Virus record (IMG/VR): IMGVR_UViG_3300024514_000354
Span: 1 to 64,000 of that record
Length of the DNA: 64,000 nucleotides
Source of the DNA: a virus
Reading direction: 5' to 3' (one strand)
This document shows positions 53,018-61,863 of the stretch, one piece after another. The notes below the pieces were generated by a model. That model made no database searches. It was not told where the DNA came from and worked only from the letters and a program-made list of their open reading frames with translations. Position numbers and translations under genes: made by a program. Within the stretch, counting starts at the first letter, position 1. Each line of letters starts with the position of its first letter.

Positions 53018-54640
53018 TTATTTGGAATAGCTTACGCTAATATTTTCGCGAGAGAAAGCTTTTGCAAACTTCTCACGGAGACTGGGTTCGCCAGAAATCT
53101 TGCTATCTGGCGCGGTGTTTGTCGCTTTAGCGCTTTCGAGGGCGGCATCGACATCGGGCTTCTTCTCTTCGACTTTAACCTCTGCGGTTACAGTGGAAGC
53201 TTTGCTAACTTCCTTGAGACGAGCCTCGACTTGCTCGGAAATCTTCTTTTCGATCTCGGCCTGCTGGGCTTTGACGAACTCTTTGTTTTTGTGCTTCCAA
53301 ATAGCATTGAACTTCTCTTTGTAAGAAGCGAAAGCCTCTTCGGAAGCGTCAAGAGCTTGGACTTCACCGATAACCAGCTTGCGATCATCATCAGAAAGAT
53401 CGAAAGCGGCATCAAGTTCAGCTACGCGAGCATTCTGACGAGCGAGAGCTTGCTCTTCGGCTTGAACTTTCTTAATTTGATTAAGCTCCTCTTGAGTCTT
53501 GGAAAGCTCTGACTTCATCTGCTCTACGGAAGCGACAGTCTCTTTATAAAGCTTCTCAGCTTGCTCTTTAGCGTTTTTCTCTGCGGACAGAGACTCGCGA
53601 TACTCTGCATCCTTTTGCTTGATAGCTTCTACGAATTGGCTGGTCATTGAAGCGACGGCCTCTTCACCAAACTTTTTCTCCAAAAGGGCAGACTTAAGTT
53701 CTGAAATAAGTTTTTCTAAGTCCATATGGTTTATATTTTTTACATTTTTTATCACTGAAATGGAATTTGATTTTTTATTCGTCAAGAAGGCGGCGACCTC
53801 TTCACGAAAATCCGCAGAAGATTCTTCTGTCTCGATATCTTGATTTTCTTCCTCTTTGTCGTCTTCTTTTTCGTCCTCCGAGTCTTTTAGAGAAATACTG
53901 GCATCGTTATCAAAAGCGACGACGCCATTAACTTGTGCCGCCGGATTAGTGGTAAAACCGCCGCCAAGAGGATAAATCTCTCCAACAATCAAACGATAAA
54001 TTGGAGTGCCATCTTTCATCTTGCCGCTGCCGCCCTTTGCTTTTAAAAACTGAGAAAGTTCTTGAACTTGCGCTGCATCAGTGACAATCTCTGCTTCTTT
54101 GAGTGACTGGCTTCCAATAGCTAAGTAATAGCTGCTAAAACCAATTTCCCAGCTTGCTGAAATTGCATTATTGAACTTATCATTCTTATCAGAGTTGCGC
54201 AACATTAAGGAAGTGAACGACTTGTCTACAGTTCTGTAGATGACGCCTGCGACAGAAAGATAAACTGGATCAAGAGTGCGAGCGGCGTCATCGTCGCTCA
54301 TAAACTCGTTTGTCTGAAAATTATTAAACGAATAATTGGTGATGTGCCCGACAACTCGCTTCTTGTTGTGCTCAATATTCAGATATTTATGCAGGAATCT
54401 TTTTGCAATCTTAGAAGCAGTGGCGCCAGAAATGCCATCGCCGTTATTGTTAATCATATTTGGAACAGCAAGATTGAATGAAACGCCCAGCAAATCTGGG
54501 TTGTTTTCTATATCAATATTTGGCGAAAGTTTTTTTAATTCGTCGAGCGAAGCTTTTGAAATAAGCGGAAAATCTGTGTCCCCAAGTTTATGACAGGCGA
54601 ATGAGATGCCGTCTAATCTTGTTTTGTATTTGAAAGACAT
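53018..54640 (-). CDS. Prohead protease fused to scaffold
   Basis: This is a 540-residue protein. Residues 1-240 look like a herpesvirus-type prohead serine protease: RFLHKYLNIEHNKKRVVGHI (81-100, candidate catalytic His) and SASWEIGFSSYYLAIG (161-176, candidate Ser). An acidic Glu/Asp/Lys linker (about 253-280) leads to a long coiled coil from residue 306 (MDLEKLISELKSALLEKKF) to about 480 that resembles an internal scaffold. Met306 is preceded by its own TGTAAA motif, so a separate 235-residue scaffold could also be made in frame. The TGTAAA motif of the full gene overlaps the portal stop region. Confidence 0.78.
   Translation of the reverse strand: MSFKYKTRLDGISFACHKLGDTDFPLISKASLDELKKLSPNIDIENNPDLLGVSFNLAVPNMINNNGDGISGATASKIAKRFLHKYLNIEHNKKRVVGHITNYSFNNFQTNEFMSDDDAARTLDPVYLSVAGVIYRTVDKSFTSLMLRNSDKNDKFNNAISASWEIGFSSYYLAIGSQSLKEAEIVTDAAQVQELSQFLKAKGGSGKMKDGTPIYRLIVGEIYPLGGGFTTNPAAQVNGVVAFDNDASISLKDSEDEKEDDKEEENQDIETEESSADFREEVAAFLTNKKSNSISVIKNVKNINHMDLEKLISELKSALLEKKFGEEAVASMTSQFVEAIKQKDAEYRESLSAEKNAKEQAEKLYKETVASVEQMKSELSKTQEELNQIKKVQAEEQALARQNARVAELDAAFDLSDDDRKLVIGEVQALDASEEAFASYKEKFNAIWKHKNKEFVKAQQAEIEKKISEQVEARLKEVSKASTVTAEVKVEEKKPDVDAALESAKATNTAPDSKISGEPSLREKFAKAFSRENISVSYSK
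53739..53744 (-). promoter_or_regulatory. TGTAAA motif inside protease gene, before internal Met306
   Basis: AAAAATGTAAAAAATATAAACC lies 13 nt upstream of the in-frame ATG at 53725 in an otherwise coding stretch. It fits separate expression of the scaffold part. Confidence 0.35.
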
Positions 54641-54643
54641 ATA

Positions 54644-56563
54644 TTACTTTACAGCAGAATGATAAAAAATTGCCGCAGAATATTCTTCTAATAAAAATTC
54701 ATCGGCAGTCTGCGAAACTTGTGGCAGCGGCTTCAGCTTCTCAATTTCATCAAGATTAGCCATACATTTTTGCAAAGTAGATACCCAATTCTCCCTGTCA
54801 GATGATACCACGACCTTCTTGCATAACTCTACAACATTCTGCTTCTGCTGCTTTGAAAGCTTCTTGACTTTAAACTTGTCAGCAACAAAGTCTTCGGAAG
54901 CTTTCATAAAAGCATCGACTTCATAAACAACAGCCTGAATATCTTTGCGCGAAGCTTGGTTAGGAGTGCCAAGAGGTCTACCAGAAGTGCTATTGGTTGG
55001 GGCTCCGGTTGGAGCAGAGGGAACAGCGGGTGGTACTACAGGAACACCGCCAACAATTGGGTTATAATAACCCTTTTCTCTCTCAGAGATGTACTGCTCC
55101 TGCGCGGGCGCGAGCGCGCGCGCGTCTGGGAGTTTGCCAGTTTGAATAGCCTCGATACCTTGCTCTGGAGTAAGAATAGAAAGCTCCATCAAACGAGAGA
55201 TCGTTCTCATGTACTGGGTCTCGTCCTTCAAATCAATCTCGGTGAATTTGGCTGTAGGATAAGCTCTGAACCCAAGATCTTTCGAGATACGGATAATCTC
55301 TGGCTGGATAATGTCGTTAAGGAAAGAGTTTCTAGCCTCTTTCAAACGCTCCATAAAGAAACTAATCTTTGCGTTTTGCCCGTTATACTTTTCCTCTCCA
55401 AGCAATACATTCATCAAACCTTCTTTAATATCTTGATTTAAGATCTTATACTTTTCTTCGCCAACGACTTTCTTTAGGTCGGGAATTACGAAGTCTGCCT
55501 TGGTGGTGTAGTCAGAAACTAAAACGCGACCAACGCTTTCGTTCATAAAAAGGTTTTGCATTGCGGTCATATTGGCGGGATTAACACCGCCCTTGTCCGG
55601 CTCTGCGCCCATTGTAATCAAAAGAATAACGTTCTCGACTGTGCGCGAGATAGCCTGATCAATGTGCTTGAGTTCAATCTTGGCGTTTACATCCTCTAAA
55701 ACAGGATAAGCGAAAGGAATTGCGAATGGCTCGTAATCCTGCTTCTTGTAAAATGAATAGAGCAAATATTGGGGATCGAGCTTCATCTTTAGACCGTCTC
55801 TAAAGTATTGCTTACTCTTGATCTGCTCTTGAACCTCTGGAGGAAAACCTTTAAGAAGTTCTACATCGGCATCATCTTTTGGATTCTTCAGTCTCTCAAG
55901 TTCATACTCGGAAAGCACCTTCTCGTAAACAGCCTCTGCAAACGAACTGGAAATCTTCGCAACGATTTCATAAGGATTGATCAAGATATAGCGAAGGGGA
56001 ACACGATTGTTAACGATACCGTTCTCACTAAGGCCAGAAAGAAGTTTAAAATCTTCAGCGTTAAACTTGCCGTCTATACGGTAATAGAAAATATTTCCGC
56101 TGCGATAATACTCGCGGAAGTACTGATCTTTCATCTTCCACAGCTTGATCTTCTTAAACCATTTGCTGAAAAATTCTCTGCTTCTTTCGGTGCCACCCTC
56201 TAAATAGATGTCTGTATTAGCAAACTCGGTCGCAATATCGATTGTGTTTCTGACAATTGCGACATTTGCGTAAGCTTTTTGACAAAGAAGAATAGCGTCT
56301 CTTACATCTACGCCGTCTTTAGAAAAATCAAAAGGAAGCAAGCCTTGGCTTAACAGCGCATATCTGCGAATGTTAGAATCTGTACCATTCGCAGGCATTC
56401 TGCTCTTAGTGGAAGAGGAATTAGAAACTGTTCTGGAAGCCTGAGAGACCTCGTTAAAGTAAGAGCCGCCTACTAACTTTGGCTCTACAGGAGGCTGGGC
56501 CAGAACCTCTGGCTTTTTGTTCCTATTCCAATATTCAGATTTTTTGATATAAGAGCGGGCCAT
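54644..56563 (-). CDS. Portal protein
   Basis: This 639-residue protein starts basic (ARSYIKKSEYWNRNKKPEV). Its body has the portal stem and clip layout (IVRNTIDIATEFANTDIYLEGG, FREYYRSGNIFYYRIDG, then IKLKHIDQAISRTVENVILLITMG-like helix), KYNGQNAKISFFMERLKEARNS and a helical C-terminus with Pro-rich linker GGVPVVPPAVPSAPTG. Portal proteins form the dodecameric DNA gate. It lies between terminase and protease genes, the standard head-module order, and a TGTAAC element precedes it. Confidence 0.88.
   Translation of the reverse strand: MARSYIKKSEYWNRNKKPEVLAQPPVEPKLVGGSYFNEVSQASRTVSNSSSTKSRMPANGTDSNIRRYALLSQGLLPFDFSKDGVDVRDAILLCQKAYANVAIVRNTIDIATEFANTDIYLEGGTERSREFFSKWFKKIKLWKMKDQYFREYYRSGNIFYYRIDGKFNAEDFKLLSGLSENGIVNNRVPLRYILINPYEIVAKISSSFAEAVYEKVLSEYELERLKNPKDDADVELLKGFPPEVQEQIKSKQYFRDGLKMKLDPQYLLYSFYKKQDYEPFAIPFAYPVLEDVNAKIELKHIDQAISRTVENVILLITMGAEPDKGGVNPANMTAMQNLFMNESVGRVLVSDYTTKADFVIPDLKKVVGEEKYKILNQDIKEGLMNVLLGEEKYNGQNAKISFFMERLKEARNSFLNDIIQPEIIRISKDLGFRAYPTAKFTEIDLKDETQYMRTISRLMELSILTPEQGIEAIQTGKLPDARALAPAQEQYISEREKGYYNPIVGGVPVVPPAVPSAPTGAPTNSTSGRPLGTPNQASRKDIQAVVYEVDAFMKASEDFVADKFKVKKLSKQQKQNVVELCKKVVVSSDRENWVSTLQKCMANLDEIEKLKPLPQVSQTADEFLLEEYSAAIFYHSAVK
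54648..54653 (-). promoter_or_regulatory. TGTAAA motif before the protease/scaffold gene
   Basis: GCTGTAAAGTAATAT ends 7 nt before the ATG at 54640 and overlaps the portal 3' end. No ribosome site is visible. Confidence 0.45.
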
Positions 56564-56586
56564 TTTGGTAGTTCTTTATATTAAAA

Positions 56587-56592
56587 GTTACA
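56587..56592 (-). promoter_or_regulatory. TGTAAC motif before the portal gene
   Basis: GCGTGTAACTTTTAATATA lies 23 nt upstream of the portal ATG. It is a one-base variant of TGTAAA in the 64-nt gap after terminase. Confidence 0.4.
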
Positions 56593-56627
56593 CGCAAAAG
56601 TCCAAAAGTACTTTGTTTTGCTTTTAT

Positions 56628-58496
56628 TTATCGAGCGAAAAACGGCGTAAAAGTAGAAGATACTGATTGCATCTGACATTCCATCATATCAAAGTAGACT
56701 TTTGTCATCCAGTTGCCCAAGACAAGACAGGAATAAGAGTCTTTTCTCGTTTTCTCTGCGCCACTTTGACGCTTTAGTTCTGGCGGCAAGTCAAAGCTTT
56801 GATGGCCGTTTGCAGTTGTTGTCGGAATAATTAACGAACATTGAGCTTTCACCAATTCGATCATGTCTGCTTGATGGTCTACAAAATCTACCATCTTTGC
56901 CTCGATGCTTTGAGTATCTTCTTGATCTCTTACAAACTTTAAGTTCTTGATAGGAATTGTTTTACCCTTTTGAGTAGTAAAATCATCATTGACCGCTTCA
57001 GCAGCGAATAAAATTTTTCTATGATCAAAGTTAGACTGTAATAGTTCGTTACCATATCTTATCCAAGTGCTAGTCGGAACTCGTAAATAACAAATACGCC
57101 TCTGTTCTAAGCTATACGCTGATCTTGCCTTCCTGAGTTCTGTTTGATAGCTCTCTGGGGAATCAAAATCTGCCTCAAACATCTTTACTTCGATTTTTGC
57201 GTTTTTGAATAACTCACTTTCATTTGCAGCATTAATGAATTGGACACCGCCATTGTAGTCGCCGCACATCGCTACGATATTAAAGCTGGTCATTAAATAA
57301 TGGAGATATTCGATATGCTTTTTCAGATTTGCGCCAGAAACTGCGTAGTTATGAACAAGAACGCCCCTCTTATTTGCTTTATCCAACTTTATGACATTCA
57401 TCGCAAAATCGTCAGAAGACTCATTTTCTGCCCAAGAAGGGTCAAAACTAAGAATGTATTCAGCGGTTTTTTCTCCAGCCACCTCTATGCTTTGACCTTC
57501 GCCAGCTTTTATGGTGCATTCGTGCATCTTGCTGAGTTTAAAGTAACCAGAAGAATCATCCATAAATCTAGAGCCGAACTCTCTCATAAACTGTGATTCA
57601 GACATCGTAGATTTTGCCTGCGTCAAAAGACTCTCGTCATACAAACCCTGCGGAGCAACATCATAAGAAAAATGCAAAATGGCTCTTGTCGATCCACCCT
57701 TACCGTCTTTTTCTGGGTAATTGATCAGTGACTCGTACTGCTTGTAAAGCTTGTACATATACTCAAACTGATAAGAGGCTGACGAAAGCACAATAATTTT
57801 ATTATTAGGCCAACGAAAGCGATCCTCCTCTTTCATATCGCCGCGTTTAATTAACTCAGTTTCCAAATCGTATACCTGTTTTCTTTCAGTTGGATTTTGC
57901 ACAACAGAAAGGAACGGAATAATAACTTCGTTGAAGATTCTTTCTGGCATCAACAAGAACTCGTCGATCATCATTCTATGAAAGCGGAAGCCACGAAGCT
58001 TTTCGCCATCACCAAGCGGCAGACAAGTAATTTTACTACGCCCTATTTCCATCGTCCACTCGTCCGAGCTTTTAGAGACCTTTGTGATGCACTGTTTTAA
58101 AAATGCTGCATTTGGCTTTTCAGAGATCTCTTCAATCTTACGGAAAATCATTTTTGCCTGACGAAATGTTTTGCTGACAATGCCAATATGAACGCCCTGA
58201 TTCAAGATGGCGTCCAAGGATGCAAAAACTGCACAAGTAAAACTCTTGGAAAGACCACGGCTCCAAACCATCATCGAGTAGTCGGTCTCAAACATCGTCT
58301 TGATTGCGAGATGCTGGAACGGGAAAAGCTTAACACCGCATATCATTTCAGAAGAAAACGATATATTACTACGCAAAAATTTATAGAGCAGGATTTTAGC
58401 GTCCCGCTCTTCCAGAAATCCCTTGTGTTTAAGGATCTCTTCGTTTACCTTGCTGAAGGTGCTTTTTCTTTTTTGGTTTCCTTCGATCCAAGCCAT
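56628..58496 (-). CDS. Terminase large subunit
   Basis: This 622-residue packaging motor protein has an ATPase domain with SRGLSKSF (79-86, Walker A with Ser where Gly is usual), FHRMMIDEFLLM (Walker B, Asp/Glu at 178-179) and a following IIVLSSASYQ coupling strand. Its nuclease half has ILSFDPSWAENESSDDF (about 345-360) and MCGDYNGGVQF, with VDFVDHQADM as a late acidic site of the RNase H-like fold. It translocates and cuts genomic DNA. The ATG lies 52 nt inside the end of the ERCC4-type nuclease gene. Confidence 0.93.
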   Translation of the reverse strand: MAWIEGNQKRKSTFSKVNEEILKHKGFLEERDAKILLYKFLRSNISFSSEMICGVKLFPFQHLAIKTMFETDYSMMVWSRGLSKSFTCAVFASLDAILNQGVHIGIVSKTFRQAKMIFRKIEEISEKPNAAFLKQCITKVSKSSDEWTMEIGRSKITCLPLGDGEKLRGFRFHRMMIDEFLLMPERIFNEVIIPFLSVVQNPTERKQVYDLETELIKRGDMKEEDRFRWPNNKIIVLSSASYQFEYMYKLYKQYESLINYPEKDGKGGSTRAILHFSYDVAPQGLYDESLLTQAKSTMSESQFMREFGSRFMDDSSGYFKLSKMHECTIKAGEGQSIEVAGEKTAEYILSFDPSWAENESSDDFAMNVIKLDKANKRGVLVHNYAVSGANLKKHIEYLHYLMTSFNIVAMCGDYNGGVQFINAANESELFKNAKIEVKMFEADFDSPESYQTELRKARSAYSLEQRRICYLRVPTSTWIRYGNELLQSNFDHRKILFAAEAVNDDFTTQKGKTIPIKNLKFVRDQEDTQSIEAKMVDFVDHQADMIELVKAQCSLIIPTTTANGHQSFDLPPELKRQSGAEKTRKDSYSCLVLGNWMTKVYFDMMECQMQSVSSTFTPFFAR

Positions 58497-59407
58497 AAAG
58501 AATCCTTATCTAAAAAATATTGAACATCCACATCCCAAAGAGGACTGCCAATAGCCAAAAGCTTTGGAATAAGAACCTCGCTGTTCTTTCTATTGCCCGA
58601 GAATATAAATTGACAATACCCCGCAAATTCGTGTTGCAGCAATCTCATATTATGGTAAATAAATTTAAGATTCGCCTTATGAGGAGTAAAGTCATTATTA
58701 CTACTTATACGTTCTAAAGTAGATTCCACGACAATAAACAGATAACACTCCATCTCCTTCGCTCTCTGAAGCTCGCGCTTGAACCTGTCTAGGTTATCTC
58801 CCACTAAAGTTCCTTTAAAATCAGACTCTGACTTGCGGTCCACAAATGTTTTTGTATAATTGGCCCCGCTGGCAGTGTAATCGCCAAAATCTAGCTTAAC
58901 TTGCTTCTCGTTTTTAAAACTCAACGGTTGTTGCTCTCTTGTATCCACAAAGATTTCAACTTCAGAAAAGTCTTCATAAAACTTTTTTGGCAAACTCCTT
59001 CTAAACATTGGCTCTGCCCCAATTTCGTCGCAGGCTTTAGAGTAACTGCCAAAATGCTTTTTATACAAATCAATTGTTGGCATCTCACTAGTTTCCAACT
59101 CCAAGTGAAACGGTGCGTATTTTAAATCTTTACTTTCGACCCTGTACGCAAGCATCTTTTTGATCTGCGCTTTGACATTTTCTGCTGACTCTATCTCGCA
59201 CCACCTCAAAAGCTGCTCTCTATTTTCAAAGTCCTTCTCAAAATACGACTCTTTGTCTTTAAACGGAAGCAAGGTTCCAGTCAAAAGATTTTTGCGGGGA
59301 TAGTAAGTAGTGTAGTATTCACCCAAAGAAGCCTTATGCTTCTTTAAGTGAGCGTGCAAGCTTCTCTCAGAAGGAAAAGAAACGTCGCATATTTTACACT
59401 GCATCAT
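58445..59407 (-). CDS. C2H2 zinc finger plus ERCC4-type nuclease
   Basis: This 320-residue protein has CKICDVSFPSERSLHAHLKKH (4-24), a single C2H2 finger. From about 145, EIFVDTREQQPLSF, QVKLDFGDYTASG and KTFVDRKSESDFKGT carry the ERCC4/XPF nuclease signature (D...G-D...D-R-K). These nucleases cut branched or flap DNA. Coded next to terminase, it may resolve recombination intermediates before packaging. The family is usually cellular or archaeal and not typical of packaging clusters. Confidence 0.83.
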   Translation of the reverse strand: MMQCKICDVSFPSERSLHAHLKKHKASLGEYYTTYYPRKNLLTGTLLPFKDKESYFEKDFENREQLLRWCEIESAENVKAQIKKMLAYRVESKDLKYAPFHLELETSEMPTIDLYKKHFGSYSKACDEIGAEPMFRRSLPKKFYEDFSEVEIFVDTREQQPLSFKNEKQVKLDFGDYTASGANYTKTFVDRKSESDFKGTLVGDNLDRFKRELQRAKEMECYLFIVVESTLERISSNNDFTPHKANLKFIYHNMRLLQHEFAGYCQFIFSGNRKNSEVLIPKLLAIGSPLWDVDVQYFLDKDSLWLGSKETKKEKAPSAR

Positions 59408-60455
59408 CTAATGATATGCCAAGAATACGAGCTTTCCATTCCGACATACTCTCCAGTCTTTGCGCTTCATCCTTAACCAGAGACCTTTGCATCTCAGCGA
59501 TCTTCACCATATTAGCTCGCTCTTCTTCGTCTTGAAACATTTGCACAATTGACAAAACAGACGCATTTTCCTTTTGTTTTGCATTAATTCTGCCTGCTCT
59601 ATCACCTTGCAGCTTTTTAATTAAGCTTTCAACGCGACCTTCGCATTGGTGATACTCCCCGCTTTTGGCTTTGATAATCTCGGCCAAACGAATACTCATT
59701 TCATTTTGTTCCTGCGTCTCTTCAAACATTTTATTCAGCTTGTCCAAGTGACGCGAAGTAGTTTCGAGGTTAATGATTTCTTTGCAAACATTCATATACA
59801 AATTAACCTCGTCCGCAGTGAGATCAGGCTTGTCCCAAGTCATACGTATAAACTCCTCCTCAAAAATATTCCTATCCTCTTGGGATGTATAGCAATTGAT
59901 GATCTTTTGGAAGCGGGAATTGGATAAGTTTATGGCGAGTTTATCTATGCAATACTTGTGGTGACGGCTGATCTTTTCTTTATTCAGATTTTCGCCTGTT
60001 GCCGCATTGATTTTATTTATAACGCGCTCTACTGAGCGCGGAACTTGATATTTGACGCCTAGCGCCGTTTCATTTTCTGGCATTGACCCATCCCCAATTG
60101 AGCGTAAATACTCCATCACTGTTCTGTGCTCAGTGCTCAACTGCACTACTTGCTTATCTGGGTAAACCAACTCCGCTATCTGAAGACTCGCCACCCCCAT
60201 TTTGGCCTGACCTTCTATAAAATCTTTTTGCTCATCAGTTAGCGGTAAACTTCCAACCTTCTGGTACTTAGAAGTCTTGTAATTAATTTTGTTTGCGGCT
60301 AAGAAAGCCCTGATTGCGATGCCCTGTTTACTTCTACCATCCAACTCTTCGTCGTTAAAAAACTTTCTTGTGATTAGATTTAAATCAGGAAATTCAGCCG
60401 CAAGCTTTTTAATCTTTTCTCCATCTTCTGGGGTAAATTTAATTTCTAGATTCAT
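59394..60455 (-). CDS. Helical protein next to terminase, possible small terminase
   Basis: This 353-residue, almost wholly helical protein has two helix-turn-helix-like stretches in the first third (GIAIRAFLAANKINYKTSKY and DEQKDFIEGQAKMGVASLQI, then EHRTVMEYLRSIG) and a charged coiled-coil C-terminal half. It lies one gene upstream of the large terminase, where the DNA-recognising small subunit is often found. No signature proves it. It overlaps the sigma-like gene by 17 nt and the nuclease gene by 14 nt. Confidence 0.45.
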   Translation of the reverse strand: MNLEIKFTPEDGEKIKKLAAEFPDLNLITRKFFNDEELDGRSKQGIAIRAFLAANKINYKTSKYQKVGSLPLTDEQKDFIEGQAKMGVASLQIAELVYPDKQVVQLSTEHRTVMEYLRSIGDGSMPENETALGVKYQVPRSVERVINKINAATGENLNKEKISRHHKYCIDKLAINLSNSRFQKIINCYTSQEDRNIFEEEFIRMTWDKPDLTADEVNLYMNVCKEIINLETTSRHLDKLNKMFEETQEQNEMSIRLAEIIKAKSGEYHQCEGRVESLIKKLQGDRAGRINAKQKENASVLSIVQMFQDEEERANMVKIAEMQRSLVKDEAQRLESMSEWKARILGISLDDAV

Positions 60456-61146
60456 AACCAGTGATGATGTCCTCGTTTTGTAGAATTTTTAAAGCGATCT
60501 GCTTAAAAAGCTTCTTTAAATTCTTGATTTGCTTGTATCCCGCCTTCTTGCCCTTTTCATTTGTCTTGTACCCCATTTCTGCGGCAACCTTTTCTTCATC
60601 TGCTCCATCGATATAGAGTCTGGCATAAACCTTGTACTGTTTCGGTGCAAGATAAAGCCTCATCTCTTCGTGTAGCTTATTTGCGCTGGACAATATGTCC
60701 AAACTGCTGTCTTTCATTGCATAGACATTGTCTATATGGCCTTCTATGGAAACAGAAAGCTTAACATCATAAGCACTCTTCTTGGTCTTTTCCCATTTAC
60801 GATAAAGCGGGCATTCTGAGCATTGCAGTCCGCTTGGAGTAACAGAGCAGGCAGGCGGCTCATTCCCCTGATTGTATTTGCAACTTAAACAAGGACGAAC
60901 GTAATTGGAGTAATTATTTCTTAAAAGATTCTTGATTTGATTGGATGCGATTCTAGCCAACCAAGGCTCAAGAGGCCGATCCTGTTTCCACATATGCCAC
61001 TTTTTGGAGATGTGAAATCTAATTATTTGCGCCACATCTTCGAAATCCATCCACGCAACAGCCTTTAGCTGCCACATATATCTGTGCTTTTCGATTATCC
61101 GATCTACTACGTCTTGCTTTTCCTCGTACTTAATCTTGCGCCTCAT
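60439..61146 (-). CDS. Sigma-like factor with cysteine-rich insert
   Basis: This protein has 235 residues from the ATG chosen here; a GTG 48 nt earlier would add 16 but overlaps the previous gene further. WMDFEDVAQIIRFHISKKWHMW and PLEPWLARIASNQIKNLLRNNY resemble sigma region 2. A Cys cluster (CLSC, then AC, then CSEC) separates it from a region-4-like helix-turn-helix (LAPKQYKVYARLYIDGADEEKVAAEMGY). GGAAG lies 8 nt before the ATG. It is the second sigma-like protein in the window. Confidence 0.68.
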   Translation of the reverse strand: MRRKIKYEEKQDVVDRIIEKHRYMWQLKAVAWMDFEDVAQIIRFHISKKWHMWKQDRPLEPWLARIASNQIKNLLRNNYSNYVRPCLSCKYNQGNEPPACSVTPSGLQCSECPLYRKWEKTKKSAYDVKLSVSIEGHIDNVYAMKDSSLDILSSANKLHEEMRLYLAPKQYKVYARLYIDGADEEKVAAEMGYKTNEKGKKAGYKQIKNLKKLFKQIALKILQNEDIITGYESRN

Positions 61147-61513
61147 TCTTTGAGCTTCCGTATTTCTGAGGAGACAAGTCTGATATGCCGTCACGACGAA
61201 TTGGCTTGAACTTTTGTGTTCTTGCTGTCGTTGGCGAAGTAGAAAGCTCTTCTAAACTAAAGGCTCTGAAGCCTCCTTCGATAGAGATTTCTACATCTAA
61301 CTTGTCTAAATGAGGAAGCTCATTAATGTCGCTCTGATCCTCTGAAATTTCTTCGTTGTCAGCAGGCTCTACTGTTTTTTGTGGCTGCACTCTTGCGGAA
61401 CTCTGCTGAACAGCCTTTGCTGTCATTGGTGAGCCGCATTTTGAACAGAAGTTGGGCGGAAAACCAGCATATTGATGCTTTGCTCCGCAACTAGAGCAGA
61501 AAACAGTGGACAT
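61130..61513 (-). CDS. Zinc-ribbon protein with acidic tail
   Basis: This is a 127-residue protein. CSSCGAKHQYAGFPPNFCSKCG (6-27) is a four-cysteine zinc ribbon. The rest is acidic and probably disordered, ending in a Ser/Lys/Gln-rich tail. Its 3' end overlaps the sigma-like gene. Zinc ribbons with acidic tails often interact with transcription proteins, which would suit the neighbour. This is inference. Confidence 0.65.
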   Translation of the reverse strand: MSTVFCSSCGAKHQYAGFPPNFCSKCGSPMTAKAVQQSSARVQPQKTVEPADNEEISEDQSDINELPHLDKLDVEISIEGGFRAFSLEELSTSPTTARTQKFKPIRRDGISDLSPQKYGSSKNEAQD

Positions 61514-61515
61514 TT

Positions 61516-61863
61516 TTATTTGTTTTTATCCAAACGGTCCACCTTTTCGTTAAGGTTTTCCATTCTCATTAATATTTTAGCAATATCCTTCTGAATTTCA
61601 ACCATCTTATCAGTATTTACTGGATCTCCTTCATCATCCACTATCTTAGACAAACGCCGAGATATGTTTTTTACCTCGGCGTTTACATACGAAATCTGCT
61701 GCGCTTGAATCTTTATCTCTTGGGCTACTGGGGTGAAATCACTCTTTGTCACGTAGGTAGCATTTAAATAAAAAAGAGCAGAGGCGATGACGATACCACC
61801 AAACACCTTTATGATATTTGCCCAATTACTTAAGATTGCTATTTTTATTTCGCCTCTGCTCAT
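61516..61863 (-). CDS. Single-pass membrane protein with coiled coil
   Basis: This 115-residue protein has one hydrophobic stretch (IIKVFGGIVIASALFYLNATYV, about 17-38), then a charged coiled coil (VNAEVKNISRRLSKIV; MRMENLNEKVDRLDKNK). One membrane span plus coiled coil is seen in holin-associated or spanin-like proteins, but no lysis gene is recognised beside it. It overlaps the PhoH gene by 38 nt. Confidence 0.6.
   Translation of the reverse strand: MSRGEIKIAILSNWANIIKVFGGIVIASALFYLNATYVTKSDFTPVAQEIKIQAQQISYVNAEVKNISRRLSKIVDDEGDPVNTDKMVEIQKDIAKILMRMENLNEKVDRLDKNK

Noticed and set aside
59381-59400. A further TGTAAA at the start of the ERCC4-type nuclease gene
   Set aside because: It lies inside the gene and codes the Cys-Lys of the zinc finger, so it is explained by coding and was left out of the motif set.
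61516-61863. Holin or spanin call for the single-pass membrane protein
   Set aside because: Topology alone fits, but no endolysin or other lysis gene is nearby and no lipobox or dual-start motif is visible.
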